Assembly (NCBI GenBank): GCA_021824385.1
Contig: JAKAKU010000103.1
Coordinates: forward strand, 1-21,440
DNA from: a bacterium
GTDB lineage: Bacteria; Patescibacteriota; Microgenomatia; UBA8517
Direction: 5' to 3'
DNA: 21,440 bases
The number at the start of each line of letters is the position of its first letter. Within the stretch, counting starts at the first letter, position 1. A model generated the notes under the pieces. It searched no databases. It was not told the DNA's origin and worked only from the letters and a program-made list of their open reading frames with translations. Positions 13,503-21,434 of the stretch are shown piece by piece. Both the position numbers and the translations under genes were made by a program.

Positions 13503-14606
13503 TTATTTGTTTAACGTGCCCACTGCTTCACTAATATTTTGATATCCGTCTTTTTCAAGAAGTTTTACGAGTCCTCTATTTATTTCACCAATAAGCTGGG
13601 GACCTTCAAAAACCATTCCTGTAATGATTTGTACAAGGGACGCTCCTAATTTTATTTTGTGATATGCATCGTCAGCACTAAATACTCCTCCACAGCCAAC
13701 CACAACAAGTTTTTTGTGATATTTTTTGTAGGTAAATGCAATGAGTCGGTTTGATTGCTTCCACGTGGGCTTTCCACTAAAGTTACCCTTCCCTATTTTT
13801 GTAAGTTCATCCTTGTTGAGAGCCGGATTTGTTCTATCTTTAGCAAGGTTTCCAAAAATAACTCCTACGACGTTGTGTTTTACAATCACCTTAAGCAGTT
13901 CATCTGCTTCGTGATCGGTGAGCTCAATAGGCATTTTAATAAATACTGGTTTTTTGAGAGAGAGTTTATCGAGTTGAACAAGCAATCGCTCGAGTTTCTT
14001 TGGTGTAGTAAAAGGTTCTCCTCCAAACGCATTGGGACAACTAATGTTTATTTCATAATAAGTTCCAAGCCCTGATCTATCAAAAAGTTCAGCAGTTTTT
14101 ATATAATCTTCAACCCCTGTTTTGTCAGTGTTAGTTTTTTCACTATTTGTTTTGGCAATACTAATTCCGAGAGGGATCTCGATTGGCATGCCTTTTAGTT
14201 TTCGTATAATTTTTTTCGCACCCGTACTTTTGAGCCCTTTGTTTACCAACAATGACTTAGACTTTGGAAGTCTTCCCAGTCTCGGTTTTGCATTCCCCTC
14301 ATACGAGCCATACGTTACGGACCCGATGGTATGAAAACCAAAACCAACGTACGGTAGTATTTGAATAAGTTTTCCTTCGTAATCAAATCCTGCTGCCAAT
14401 CCAATTGGGTTGGGGAATACCACACCTGCAATTTCCTGACGAAGTGCCGTTTTGTTTTTGTAGAAGAAAAAGTATGCTGTTAAAAAGCGGGTGATAGAAA
14501 ATTTGCCCAAAAGTTCTCCAAATGAAGTGACTGAGTCGTGAATTGTTTCGGCATCAAACAGAAAAAACACCGGTTTGATAAATTGAACATACAATGCATG
14601 TATCAC
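13503..14606 (-). CDS. pyrD: dihydroorotate dehydrogenase, class 2-like layout
   Basis: 367 aa, GTG start at 14606. Oxidises dihydroorotate to orotate in pyrimidine synthesis using FMN. The N-terminal helical extension (MIHALYVQFIKPVFFLFDAETIHD, shown by its key residues 1-24) matches the membrane-associating segment of class 2 (quinone-linked) enzymes. FMN-binding and core motifs follow: NPIGLAAGFD (66-75), GSVTYG (95-100), the substrate loop INISCPN (186-192), FIKMP (222-226), and the phosphate-binding VVVGCGGVFSADDA (301-314) and LVQIITG (324-330). The catalytic position in INISCPN is Cys190; class 2 enzymes usually have Ser there and class 1 have Cys. The -10 TATAAT lies nine bases before the GTG. 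The gene follows the tandem kinases by 18 bases. Confidence 0.92.
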   Translation of the reverse strand: MIHALYVQFIKPVFFLFDAETIHDSVTSFGELLGKFSITRFLTAYFFFYKNKTALRQEIAGVVFPNPIGLAAGFDYEGKLIQILPYVGFGFHTIGSVTYGSYEGNAKPRLGRLPKSKSLLVNKGLKSTGAKKIIRKLKGMPIEIPLGISIAKTNSEKTNTDKTGVEDYIKTAELFDRSGLGTYYEINISCPNAFGGEPFTTPKKLERLLVQLDKLSLKKPVFIKMPIELTDHEADELLKVIVKHNVVGVIFGNLAKDRTNPALNKDELTKIGKGNFSGKPTWKQSNRLIAFTYKKYHKKLVVVGCGGVFSADDAYHKIKLGASLVQIITGMVFEGPQLIGEINRGLVKLLEKDGYQNISEAVGTLNK

Positions 14607-14615
14607 GATACACCG

Positions 14616-14621
14616 ATTATA
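14616..14621 (-). promoter_or_regulatory. -10 box of pyrD
   Basis: A perfect TATAAT (minus, 14621-14616) ends nine bases before the GTG start and lies just past the upstream kinase stop. There is no Shine-Dalgarno sequence. It suggests pyrD can be transcribed separately with a leader of only 2-3 nt. Confidence 0.45.
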
Positions 14622-14624
14622 CTC

Positions 14625-15566
14625 TTACATTTGCTTTGTGGGGAGTTCAAACCAAAATGTACTGCCATTGTTTTCTTTGGAGATAACACCAATCGTGCCG
14701 CCGTATTTTTCAATTAAGAGCTTACTTATATAGAGCCCCAAACCGGTTCCGATTGTTTTTCCTACTTTTGCCTCAACTCGATAAAACTTTTGGAAGAGTT
14801 TCTTTTGTTCTTCTTTAGATATTCCAGATCCGGTGTCGATTACTTCTAGTCGAACTTTGTCTGCAGAAGGATTGGTTATGCGTATAGTTACAGATCCTTT
14901 TTCAGTATATTTAATGGCATTACTTACAAAATTAACCAGTACCTCGTGCAACTTGTCACCGTCTGAGAAAACAAGATCGTTTACGGTATTGGCCATTTCT
15001 ACACCAAAATGTAACGCTTTTCGCTCAGCCTCAACCTGAAATTCACTGTATACCCCATGCGCAGTATGCCCAATGTGAACATCTTCGTCTTGGTAAAACA
15101 TACGATTTTCTTCAATACGACTTACGTTCAACATATTGTTCACGAGCCGGATCATACGCTCTGTGGAAACTGCAGAGTCCACCAAAAAGCCTTTTGCTTC
15201 AGGTGAAATAACTCCAGCATCTCCCCCGATTACCATAGAAAGAAATCCTTTGATTGCGGTAAGCGGTGCACGAAGCTCATGAGCAGCCATATTGATAAAC
15301 TCATCTTTTTTGGAATCAAGTTCCTCAAGCTGTTTTTGCAAAAGAGTAATATTTTTTCGCTGAGTGGTTTCGTGGTGAAGATTTTGAATAAACAATCCAA
15401 CCAACGAGCTGTTTAACAGAATAAGCAATATATCGCCAGCGAAAGAATTCAAAAAATGGGGATCGAGAAAAACCTTAGTAGCAAGAAGTACGGTAATGAC
15501 TAATAAAATGAGAACGATTAAAACTGTTTTTGCACGGGAAGACTTGGGAGGGGCATAAGCAGGCAT
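14625..15566 (-). CDS. membrane-bound sensor histidine kinase
   Basis: 313 aa. Two hydrophobic segments, about 13-30 and 42-61, anchor it in the inner membrane with only a short loop between, so it has no large extracellular sensor. A helical linker (about 63-90) leads to HisKA, with the phospho-acceptor His96 in NMAAHELRAPLTAIKG, and then the ATPase domain: N box VNFVSNAIKY (211-220), G1 DTGSGIS (244-250), F box FQKFYR, and G2 GTGLGLYISK (273-282). All residues needed for autophosphorylation are present. The start follows the stop of the upstream kinase by eight bases and has AAGG just before the ATG, so the two kinases are co-transcribed. No response regulator is adjacent. The signal is unknown. 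Confidence 0.92.
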   Translation of the reverse strand: MPAYAPPKSSRAKTVLIVLILLVITVLLATKVFLDPHFLNSFAGDILLILLNSSLVGLFIQNLHHETTQRKNITLLQKQLEELDSKKDEFINMAAHELRAPLTAIKGFLSMVIGGDAGVISPEAKGFLVDSAVSTERMIRLVNNMLNVSRIEENRMFYQDEDVHIGHTAHGVYSEFQVEAERKALHFGVEMANTVNDLVFSDGDKLHEVLVNFVSNAIKYTEKGSVTIRITNPSADKVRLEVIDTGSGISKEEQKKLFQKFYRVEAKVGKTIGTGLGLYISKLLIEKYGGTIGVISKENNGSTFWFELPTKQM

Positions 15567-15574
15567 ACCTTATT

Positions 15575-16924
15575 TTAAGCTGTTGGGAGGCGAAAGGTAA
15601 AGGTGGTGCCTTTGTTTTCCTCACTGACAAAGGAAATGGTGCCACCCATTTTTTCGAGAAGCATACGTACAACGAAAAGTCCAAGGCCCGTACCATTGAT
15701 ATTCTCCGTGCCGGTTTGATGTGCTCTAAAGAACTTCTGAAATACTTGGGCTTTTTTGTCTTCAGGAATTCCAAATCCAGTGTCTGCAAAGCTTACTTCT
15801 AAGAAGCCGTCCTTTTCAACACTGCTCACATTCAAAGTGCCTCCCGAATGGTTGTATTTAATTCCATTTGAAATAAGATTTTCAACCACTTCAGTAAGTT
15901 TAGCTTTATCAGCCTTAACCGTTGCGTGCGATTGGTCCATGGCAGTCGTGACGGTAACCCCAAACGTATTTGCAAAGGGCTCTTGCTGTTTTTTGACTAA
16001 ATCGACTATTTCAACCAAATTCACATCTTCTGTGACAACTTGAATAGTTCCTGACTCAGAACGCGCAACTTCAAGAAGATCGTTAATCAGCTGCTTTAGT
16101 CGCTCCGATGACTGCTTAATGGCATTAAAATCCTCTTGAATGTCGGGCTGAAAGGTAGCACTTTTGTCGGAGATAATATCGACAAACCCTGAAATGGCCG
16201 TGACAGGAGCTCGTAAGTCATGAGTTGCGATAAAAACAAACTCGTCTTTGAGGCGAAGCAGCTCTTTTGCCTTTTCAAGTTCGCGCTTTTCGGTTTCTTG
16301 GAGCTCCAAATTTGTTTTAACACGATCAATGGCAAGGCCAAAAACCGTCGTGAGTCGAGTGAGGGTATTTGCTTCAAACTCAGTGAGTTTTTGTTCTCCC
16401 CTCGCCATAGTAAGCGCAAAACACCCCAGAACTTTATCACCCAAAATGATTGGGTACACCAAAATGTTTTGTGTACCCAGTGCCGTGTTGATCCCCGACA
16501 GATCATCTTGTTTTACATACGGGGTCCATACGCGCCAAATATCGTGGCTGGACTCACTCATATGAGTACTGAACACTTTCACAAGTAAATTCTCAGAATT
16601 ATTCATATCGAATTTCATTTCACTTACATGAATGTTGCATGCTTCCATGATTGTTTTATTTATTTCAGTTTGAGTGATGGCAACCATGGAAAGCGGTGCA
16701 CTGGGGGAGGTTTCGAGAACGACAATGCCATCGGAAAACCCAAGAGATTGGGTAATAGTTTCTATTGAGCGCTGCGATACGTCATTCAATGAATAACTCG
16801 AAATCATGATATCGTACAGCTTCTGAATAAGCTCAAGCGTTTTGTTGGCGTTCACCAAATCAACGTTTTTGGTGTAGAGCTCTTTGGTAATGTCTTCAAA
16901 TTGAGTTTGAGGAGTGGGCTGCAT
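15575..16924 (-). CDS. cytoplasmic GAF-type sensor histidine kinase
   Basis: 449 aa with no membrane segment. Residues 1-45 form a coiled coil, and residues about 45-205 look like a GAF domain (small-ligand or redox/light sensor fold), ending in a helical linker (205-225). HisKA follows with phospho-acceptor His235 in FIATHDLRAPVTAISG. The ATPase domain comes next: N box VENLISNGIKYN (347-358), G1 ADTGFGIP (380-387), F box FQKFFRAH, and G2 GTGLGLFVVR (411-420). Cysteines 96 and 168 lie in the GAF region. It is the first gene of a kinase pair. An extended -10 (TGTTAAACT) ends six bases before the ATG, and there is no Shine-Dalgarno sequence. No response regulator is adjacent. The ligand is unknown. 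Confidence 0.92.
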   Translation of the reverse strand: MQPTPQTQFEDITKELYTKNVDLVNANKTLELIQKLYDIMISSYSLNDVSQRSIETITQSLGFSDGIVVLETSPSAPLSMVAITQTEINKTIMEACNIHVSEMKFDMNNSENLLVKVFSTHMSESSHDIWRVWTPYVKQDDLSGINTALGTQNILVYPIILGDKVLGCFALTMARGEQKLTEFEANTLTRLTTVFGLAIDRVKTNLELQETEKRELEKAKELLRLKDEFVFIATHDLRAPVTAISGFVDIISDKSATFQPDIQEDFNAIKQSSERLKQLINDLLEVARSESGTIQVVTEDVNLVEIVDLVKKQQEPFANTFGVTVTTAMDQSHATVKADKAKLTEVVENLISNGIKYNHSGGTLNVSSVEKDGFLEVSFADTGFGIPEDKKAQVFQKFFRAHQTGTENINGTGLGLFVVRMLLEKMGGTISFVSEENKGTTFTFRLPTA

Positions 16925-16930
16925 CTTTAA

Positions 16931-16939
16931 AGTTTAACA
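16931..16939 (-). promoter_or_regulatory. extended -10 promoter of the kinase pair
   Basis: Minus strand TGTTAAACT (16939-16931). The -10 hexamer ends six bases before the ATG at 16924, and no Shine-Dalgarno sequence is present, so the transcript is probably leaderless. Confidence 0.45.
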
Positions 16940-16960
16940 CAGACTGAAGAATTGGGACTG

Positions 16961-18781
16961 TTATACGATCAAGCTTTCTTTAAACTTTTCATTACTAGAA
17001 ATATAATTTATAAAAGCTTCTTCTCCTTCTTTTCCTAGTTTCTGTATAACGAGACGTAATGAATATTTGTTGTCGGAAATTGGCTGCATATTAATTAGAA
17101 TGATATTTCCTTCAAGCTTATATATTTCTGACGTTAATTCAGACATTATTCCTTTTTGATCATCACCTGAAATCCTGATAGTTGTAATATCTTCTGTTTC
17201 CTTATTAATTCCTTTTCTGTCTAACCAATTTTCAATTTGGGAATCCATTCCAGTCCCAACACCGACATAAAAATACAGGTCATCAAGCGACTGCAGTTGC
17301 AAATTGTTGAGCAGACTCTGCGTTCTGTCTCCTAAATCAGATAGAACAAGATATCCTCGAGGCGATAGTATTTGCTCCATTCGCTTCAATCCCTCCGTCA
17401 CCAACTCGTCTCTCGACTTGAGAGTGAGCTGTGATTCAATTTTTCTTTTTGTCGAGGGCAAACAATAGTTTGCTAGCTCTGGCTCTGGAGCACGTCTTGA
17501 TGTTCCTACTTCCAGACTCACTTTTGCTGCATTTGGAATAACTGTGGTTAAAGGGTGAGGTACTCCTTCAACTATTATTCCACGAGTGCTGGCACCAATA
17601 ACATCATTAATGCCGTATGCAATATCCACACCTGTTGCTCCTCTGTGGAGAAATTTAACTGTTTCTCCATTTCCTTCAACAAAAACTGCCTTAAGCAAAT
17701 AGTCTTGCAAATCGGAGTCTCCTCTTTTGATCTTAGAGATAACCCCCCAGCGATTAAAAGATTCCATTTCATGTGTCGAAACGGCAATTTCAAGAAGTTG
17801 TCCATCAGGTAGAACTACCGTCGTCTGAATTGCCTCGTATCCGTTATCTCGCTTGTTTCCACCGATATACTCATCGTACCTTGAAAAGTCGACATCCTTG
17901 CCAAATAAAGTGTGGATTGCGCCCGTTGCTAAATAGCAATCAGCAACAGAACTAACCTGAACTCTGAGACTCACAACATCATTGATAGAAGAAAAATTAC
18001 TAATTCCACTTCTGCCCTTCATTGCTTGCAATTCGCGTTTCTTGTATAGATTGTAATATCCGCCAACCCTAACTCCAACATCTCCTTTTACTCCATTTTC
18101 AGAAAGACAAACTGAGACGAGTGAAGTGTAATGTCCCAAAAAATTCTCATTCAGTCTTGGATCGTTATCAATTTGGGTACTAACTTTATGGTATAAAATA
18201 GGATCCAAATACATGAAGGAGATATCTTGAAGTTTATTTCTGACATCCCACATTCCTAAAGCTTCCGCTAGTGGAGCATATATTTCCAACGTTTCTATTG
18301 CCTTTTCTCTTTGTTTTTCAGGCTTCATTGAGTCAAGAGTGCTCATATTATGAATACGGTCGGCTATTTTCACCAGACTCACACCAAGATCAATATATTG
18401 CCTGTCCATGACCTTCCTGTGTGTCTCACCATCATCAGAGTTTCCATCAGGACTTATAAATTTAGAGACTCCATCCACTATAAAAAGAACCCGTTCTCCA
18501 AGCTCCTGTTCTATGAATTCTTTTGAAACATCAGGGCAATCCTCAACAACATCATGAACCCAGGCAGCTGCCTTTATCTCAGTATCATCGATCCCCCACT
18601 CGTCTAGTATCGAAGCTACTGCCTGACAGTGTGTCCAATAAGGCTCACCTGATTTCCTAAAAACACCATCATGTGCGGCTATTGCAATCGATTTTGCTTT
18701 GGTCTCAAGCTCACTTGTGGGTACGTACTCCTGAAAGTGGGGTAAAATATCTGGACGAAGTTCACCAAGTCTATCAATCAT
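16961..18781 (-). CDS. Rel/SpoT-type (p)ppGpp synthetase/hydrolase
   Basis: 606 aa. Controls the stringent-response alarmone (p)ppGpp. Domains in order: HD hydrolase (about 30-200) with His51, His76-Asp77, Glu80-Asp81 and Asp141 in VKIADRIHNM; a synthetase-like nucleotidyltransferase (about 235-350) with Asp268 in INDVVSLRV, Tyr315 in RDNGYEAIQTTV, and Glu331 in LLEIAVST; TGS (about 363-425); and a C-terminal ACT domain (about 530-606). At about 606 residues it is shorter than the usual 700-750, with a reduced linker between TGS and ACT. The hydrolase site looks intact. The synthetase has substitutions, including Gln where family members have His (SLHT to AIQT), so synthetase activity is less certain. 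The -10 TATAAT lies ten bases before the ATG. Confidence 0.9.
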   Translation of the reverse strand: MIDRLGELRPDILPHFQEYVPTSELETKAKSIAIAAHDGVFRKSGEPYWTHCQAVASILDEWGIDDTEIKAAAWVHDVVEDCPDVSKEFIEQELGERVLFIVDGVSKFISPDGNSDDGETHRKVMDRQYIDLGVSLVKIADRIHNMSTLDSMKPEKQREKAIETLEIYAPLAEALGMWDVRNKLQDISFMYLDPILYHKVSTQIDNDPRLNENFLGHYTSLVSVCLSENGVKGDVGVRVGGYYNLYKKRELQAMKGRSGISNFSSINDVVSLRVQVSSVADCYLATGAIHTLFGKDVDFSRYDEYIGGNKRDNGYEAIQTTVVLPDGQLLEIAVSTHEMESFNRWGVISKIKRGDSDLQDYLLKAVFVEGNGETVKFLHRGATGVDIAYGINDVIGASTRGIIVEGVPHPLTTVIPNAAKVSLEVGTSRRAPEPELANYCLPSTKRKIESQLTLKSRDELVTEGLKRMEQILSPRGYLVLSDLGDRTQSLLNNLQLQSLDDLYFYVGVGTGMDSQIENWLDRKGINKETEDITTIRISGDDQKGIMSELTSEIYKLEGNIILINMQPISDNKYSLRLVIQKLGKEGEEAFINYISSNEKFKESLIV

Positions 18782-18791
18782 ATTATGGGGG

Positions 18792-18820
18792 ATTATAGAC
18801 CTGGCTTAGAAATTATGCAA
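18792..18820 (-). promoter_or_regulatory. promoter of the Rel/SpoT gene
   Basis: Minus strand: weak -35 TTGCAT (18820-18815), a 17-bp spacer, and a perfect -10 TATAAT (18797-18792). The -10 ends ten bases before the ATG, predicting a leader of 3-4 nt. Confidence 0.5.
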
Positions 18821-18875
18821 GAATTGATTTAAAGGTAAATATTACCAATGTTTCCATACAAAATCTAACTTGTGG

Positions 18876-21335
18876 TCAAAGAATAATATTGATTACCTTT
18901 TTCGGGATATAGATGATTTTTTTATATTTTTCTGTGTGTAAGTATTTAGATAAATCTTGTTGTGTCTTGGCCAAATCAATAATTTCTTCCTCAGAAAAAT
19001 CAATTGACGAATCCAACTTTAAAGTTCCTCTAAACTTACCATTGATTTGTACACTCAAAACAATTGTTTCCTCCTTTACCTCGGACGATGACGGCCAATT
19101 CTGTAGATGAATGGAATATTCATTACCAATACGTTCCCAGAGCTCTTCCGCGATAAAAGGTGCCAATGGTGCTAATACTAGTAAAAACTTCTCAAAAGAG
19201 TCCTTGCTTATCGAGCCTAGTTTCTCAACGCCATTCAGATATTTCATATATTCGCTTACTGCCAGATTGTATTTCCCTTGTTCAAAGTGGCTTGTTACTT
19301 TATTTATCAGTGAGTTAATGTTTTTCTCGTCTTGAATTAATATATCCTCAGTTTGAGAAACAATGACTTTGTCAATCATTTTCCAAACTCTGTTAACAAA
19401 ACGATTAACACCTATTAAACCGTCCGTACTCCAAGGCTTGGCTTGTTCTAGTGGTCCCATAAACATTTCATACAATCTCAAACTGTCTGCTCCATATTTC
19501 TCGGCTATTTGATCAGGCCTAATCACATTTCCCCAACGCTTACTCATTTTTCTATGATCCTCACCTAAGACAATTCCCTGGTGTCGTAGTTTTTTAAATG
19601 GTTCATCAAAATTTATATAACCCATGTCATATAACACTTTTGTAATAAATCGTGAATAAAGAAGATGACCCACGGTGTGTTCAGCGCCTCCAATATACAG
19701 ATCTACTGGCATCCATTTTTCCATTTTCGCCTTACCAGCCAATTCTCCATTGTTATTTGGATCACAAAAACGTAGAAAATAGAACGATGAATCCACAAAT
19801 GTATCTAATGTCTTGGGCTCTCGTGTGACTTCACCAGAACCAAATGGATTAGGTATCTGCATAAAACTCTCTGATTGAGACAATGGCGCTTTTCCTTTGG
19901 GACGATAATCTGCTATGTCTGATGGCAAAATTATAGGTAGATCTTTTTCTGGTATTGGAATTTCCACATTATCAGATGTATATGCAATTGGGATAGGAGC
20001 ACCCCAATATCTTTCGCGAGAAACCAGCCAATCTTTTAATTTATAACTAGTTATTGGTTTGATGCGATTACCCAGGTCTTTAATAATTTTAATTCTAGAT
20101 TCCTCTATAGAGGATCCTTCATAACCACTAGACATGATCAAGCCTTCGTTTTTCAAATAAGGTTTAGTTGTATCTAGAGTCCCTTCGCTTGGCTTGAGTA
20201 TATAAGTAATATTTAAATTATTTCTTTTTGCAAAGGAAAAATCCCTTTTATTATGTCCAGGAACTCCCATTATAGTGTTATTAACATCATCAGTAATAAC
20301 ATTCTCAGAGACATATACTGGCAATTGTTCTGATGTTAATGGATTAACAACATAGGAGCCAGTAAAAATTCCGCTTATAATTTTGTTTCCTTTCATCCTT
20401 TCTGTGTCAGTCTTTGCCAAAGAATTTTTTATATATTCATCAATCTCATTTTTTTTATCTTTTAAGGTAAATTTATCGACTAAATGATGTTCTGGAGCAA
20501 TGACAACATATGTTGAAGCAAGCAGCATTTCTGGCGTCTTGGTGAAAATATGTAAATAAGTCTTTTTGTCAGCAAGAAGTGGAAAATCTATTTGATATCC
20601 TTCACTTCGTCCAATCCAGTTTATTTGACCTTTCTTAGTAGACTCAGGCCAATCTAGCTTGTCTAAATCTGTGATTAACCTGTCAGAATATTCTGTAATT
20701 TTAAAATACCATTGTTCCATTTCTTTTTTAACGACTTTTGCACCAGATCTTTCAGCGGTTCCATCAGGCAAAATCTGTTCGTTTGCCAAAACGGTTTGAT
20801 CAATTGGATCCCAATTTACATATGATTTTTTTTTGTATGCGAGACCTTTCTCGTATAATTTAAGGAACAGCCATTGTGTCCATTTGTAATACTCGGGACT
20901 GGATGTATTTATCTCTCGTTTCCAATCGATTCCAAGTCCTACCCTCAAACACTGACTTTTAAAGGTAGCAATATTTTCTCCTGTCAATTCGTTGGGATTT
21001 CGACCTGATTTGATGGCAAAATTTTCTGTTGGAAGACCAAAAGCGTCCCATCCCATTGGGTGAAGAACCTCTAAACCTTGCATTCTCTTGAAACGAGATT
21101 GAATGTCAGTGGCTGAATATCCTTCCACATGTCCGACATGAAGCCCTGAACCAGAAGGGTATGGAAACATATCCAATGCAAAATATTTCTGCTTATTTGA
21201 AGAATCATTCGAACAATATAGATTGTCTTTATACCAACGGTTCATCCATTTAGTCTCTATTTTATCGTGTAAATATTCTTGTTTTTGCTTACTTTCAAAT
21301 TCTCTAGTTACTTTTATATTTTTTATGTTGTCCAT
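18876..21335 (-). CDS. leuS: leucyl-tRNA synthetase
   Basis: 819 aa. Charges tRNA-Leu (class I, cytoplasm). The HIGH motif is HVGH (66-69) in MFPYPSGSGLHVGH, followed by HPMGWDAFGLPTENFA (92-107). The zinc-1 region, about 175-210 (NWDPIDQTVLANEQ), lacks every usual cysteine. The CP1 editing domain runs about 240-430. It keeps the editing Asp365 in GVPGHNKRDF, but its Thr-rich peptide reads FTKTPEMLLAS (264-274) instead of TTRPxT. Also present are WLVSRERYWGAPIP (436-449), DTFVDSSFYFLRF (511-523) and the KMSKS motif as KMSKR (596-600). The C-terminal domain ends with VQINGKFRGTL and a short tail. The -10 TAAAAT ends six bases before the ATG and there is no Shine-Dalgarno sequence. The stop precedes the Rel gene by 94 bases. 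Confidence 0.96.
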   Translation of the reverse strand: MDNIKNIKVTREFESKQKQEYLHDKIETKWMNRWYKDNLYCSNDSSNKQKYFALDMFPYPSGSGLHVGHVEGYSATDIQSRFKRMQGLEVLHPMGWDAFGLPTENFAIKSGRNPNELTGENIATFKSQCLRVGLGIDWKREINTSSPEYYKWTQWLFLKLYEKGLAYKKKSYVNWDPIDQTVLANEQILPDGTAERSGAKVVKKEMEQWYFKITEYSDRLITDLDKLDWPESTKKGQINWIGRSEGYQIDFPLLADKKTYLHIFTKTPEMLLASTYVVIAPEHHLVDKFTLKDKKNEIDEYIKNSLAKTDTERMKGNKIISGIFTGSYVVNPLTSEQLPVYVSENVITDDVNNTIMGVPGHNKRDFSFAKRNNLNITYILKPSEGTLDTTKPYLKNEGLIMSSGYEGSSIEESRIKIIKDLGNRIKPITSYKLKDWLVSRERYWGAPIPIAYTSDNVEIPIPEKDLPIILPSDIADYRPKGKAPLSQSESFMQIPNPFGSGEVTREPKTLDTFVDSSFYFLRFCDPNNNGELAGKAKMEKWMPVDLYIGGAEHTVGHLLYSRFITKVLYDMGYINFDEPFKKLRHQGIVLGEDHRKMSKRWGNVIRPDQIAEKYGADSLRLYEMFMGPLEQAKPWSTDGLIGVNRFVNRVWKMIDKVIVSQTEDILIQDEKNINSLINKVTSHFEQGKYNLAVSEYMKYLNGVEKLGSISKDSFEKFLLVLAPLAPFIAEELWERIGNEYSIHLQNWPSSSEVKEETIVLSVQINGKFRGTLKLDSSIDFSEEEIIDLAKTQQDLSKYLHTEKYKKIIYIPKKVINIIL

Positions 21336-21341
21336 AGAGGA

Positions 21342-21370
21342 ATTTTAGGCTAAAAACTATATTTTTTCAA
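21342..21370 (-). promoter_or_regulatory. sigma70-type promoter of leuS
   Basis: Minus strand: -35 TTGAAA (21370-21365), a 17-bp spacer, and -10 TAAAAT (21347-21342). The -10 ends six bases before the ATG at 21335, so the expected start site is the A of ATG. This is the best single case for a leaderless gene in the window because both hexamers are good. Confidence 0.65.
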
Positions 21371-21401
21371 TCTGTGTACTTTTACTGCTAATTATTTTAG
21401 G

Positions 21402-21407
21402 TATAAT
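21402..21407 (+). promoter_or_regulatory. possible divergent -10 box near the contig end
   Basis: A perfect TATAAT on the plus strand would drive a gene lying off the contig, divergent from leuS. The -35 is weak (no good hexamer at 17 bp). Confidence 0.3.
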
Positions 21408-21434
21408 GCTTTTAAGTTCCTGAAATATAGCGTC

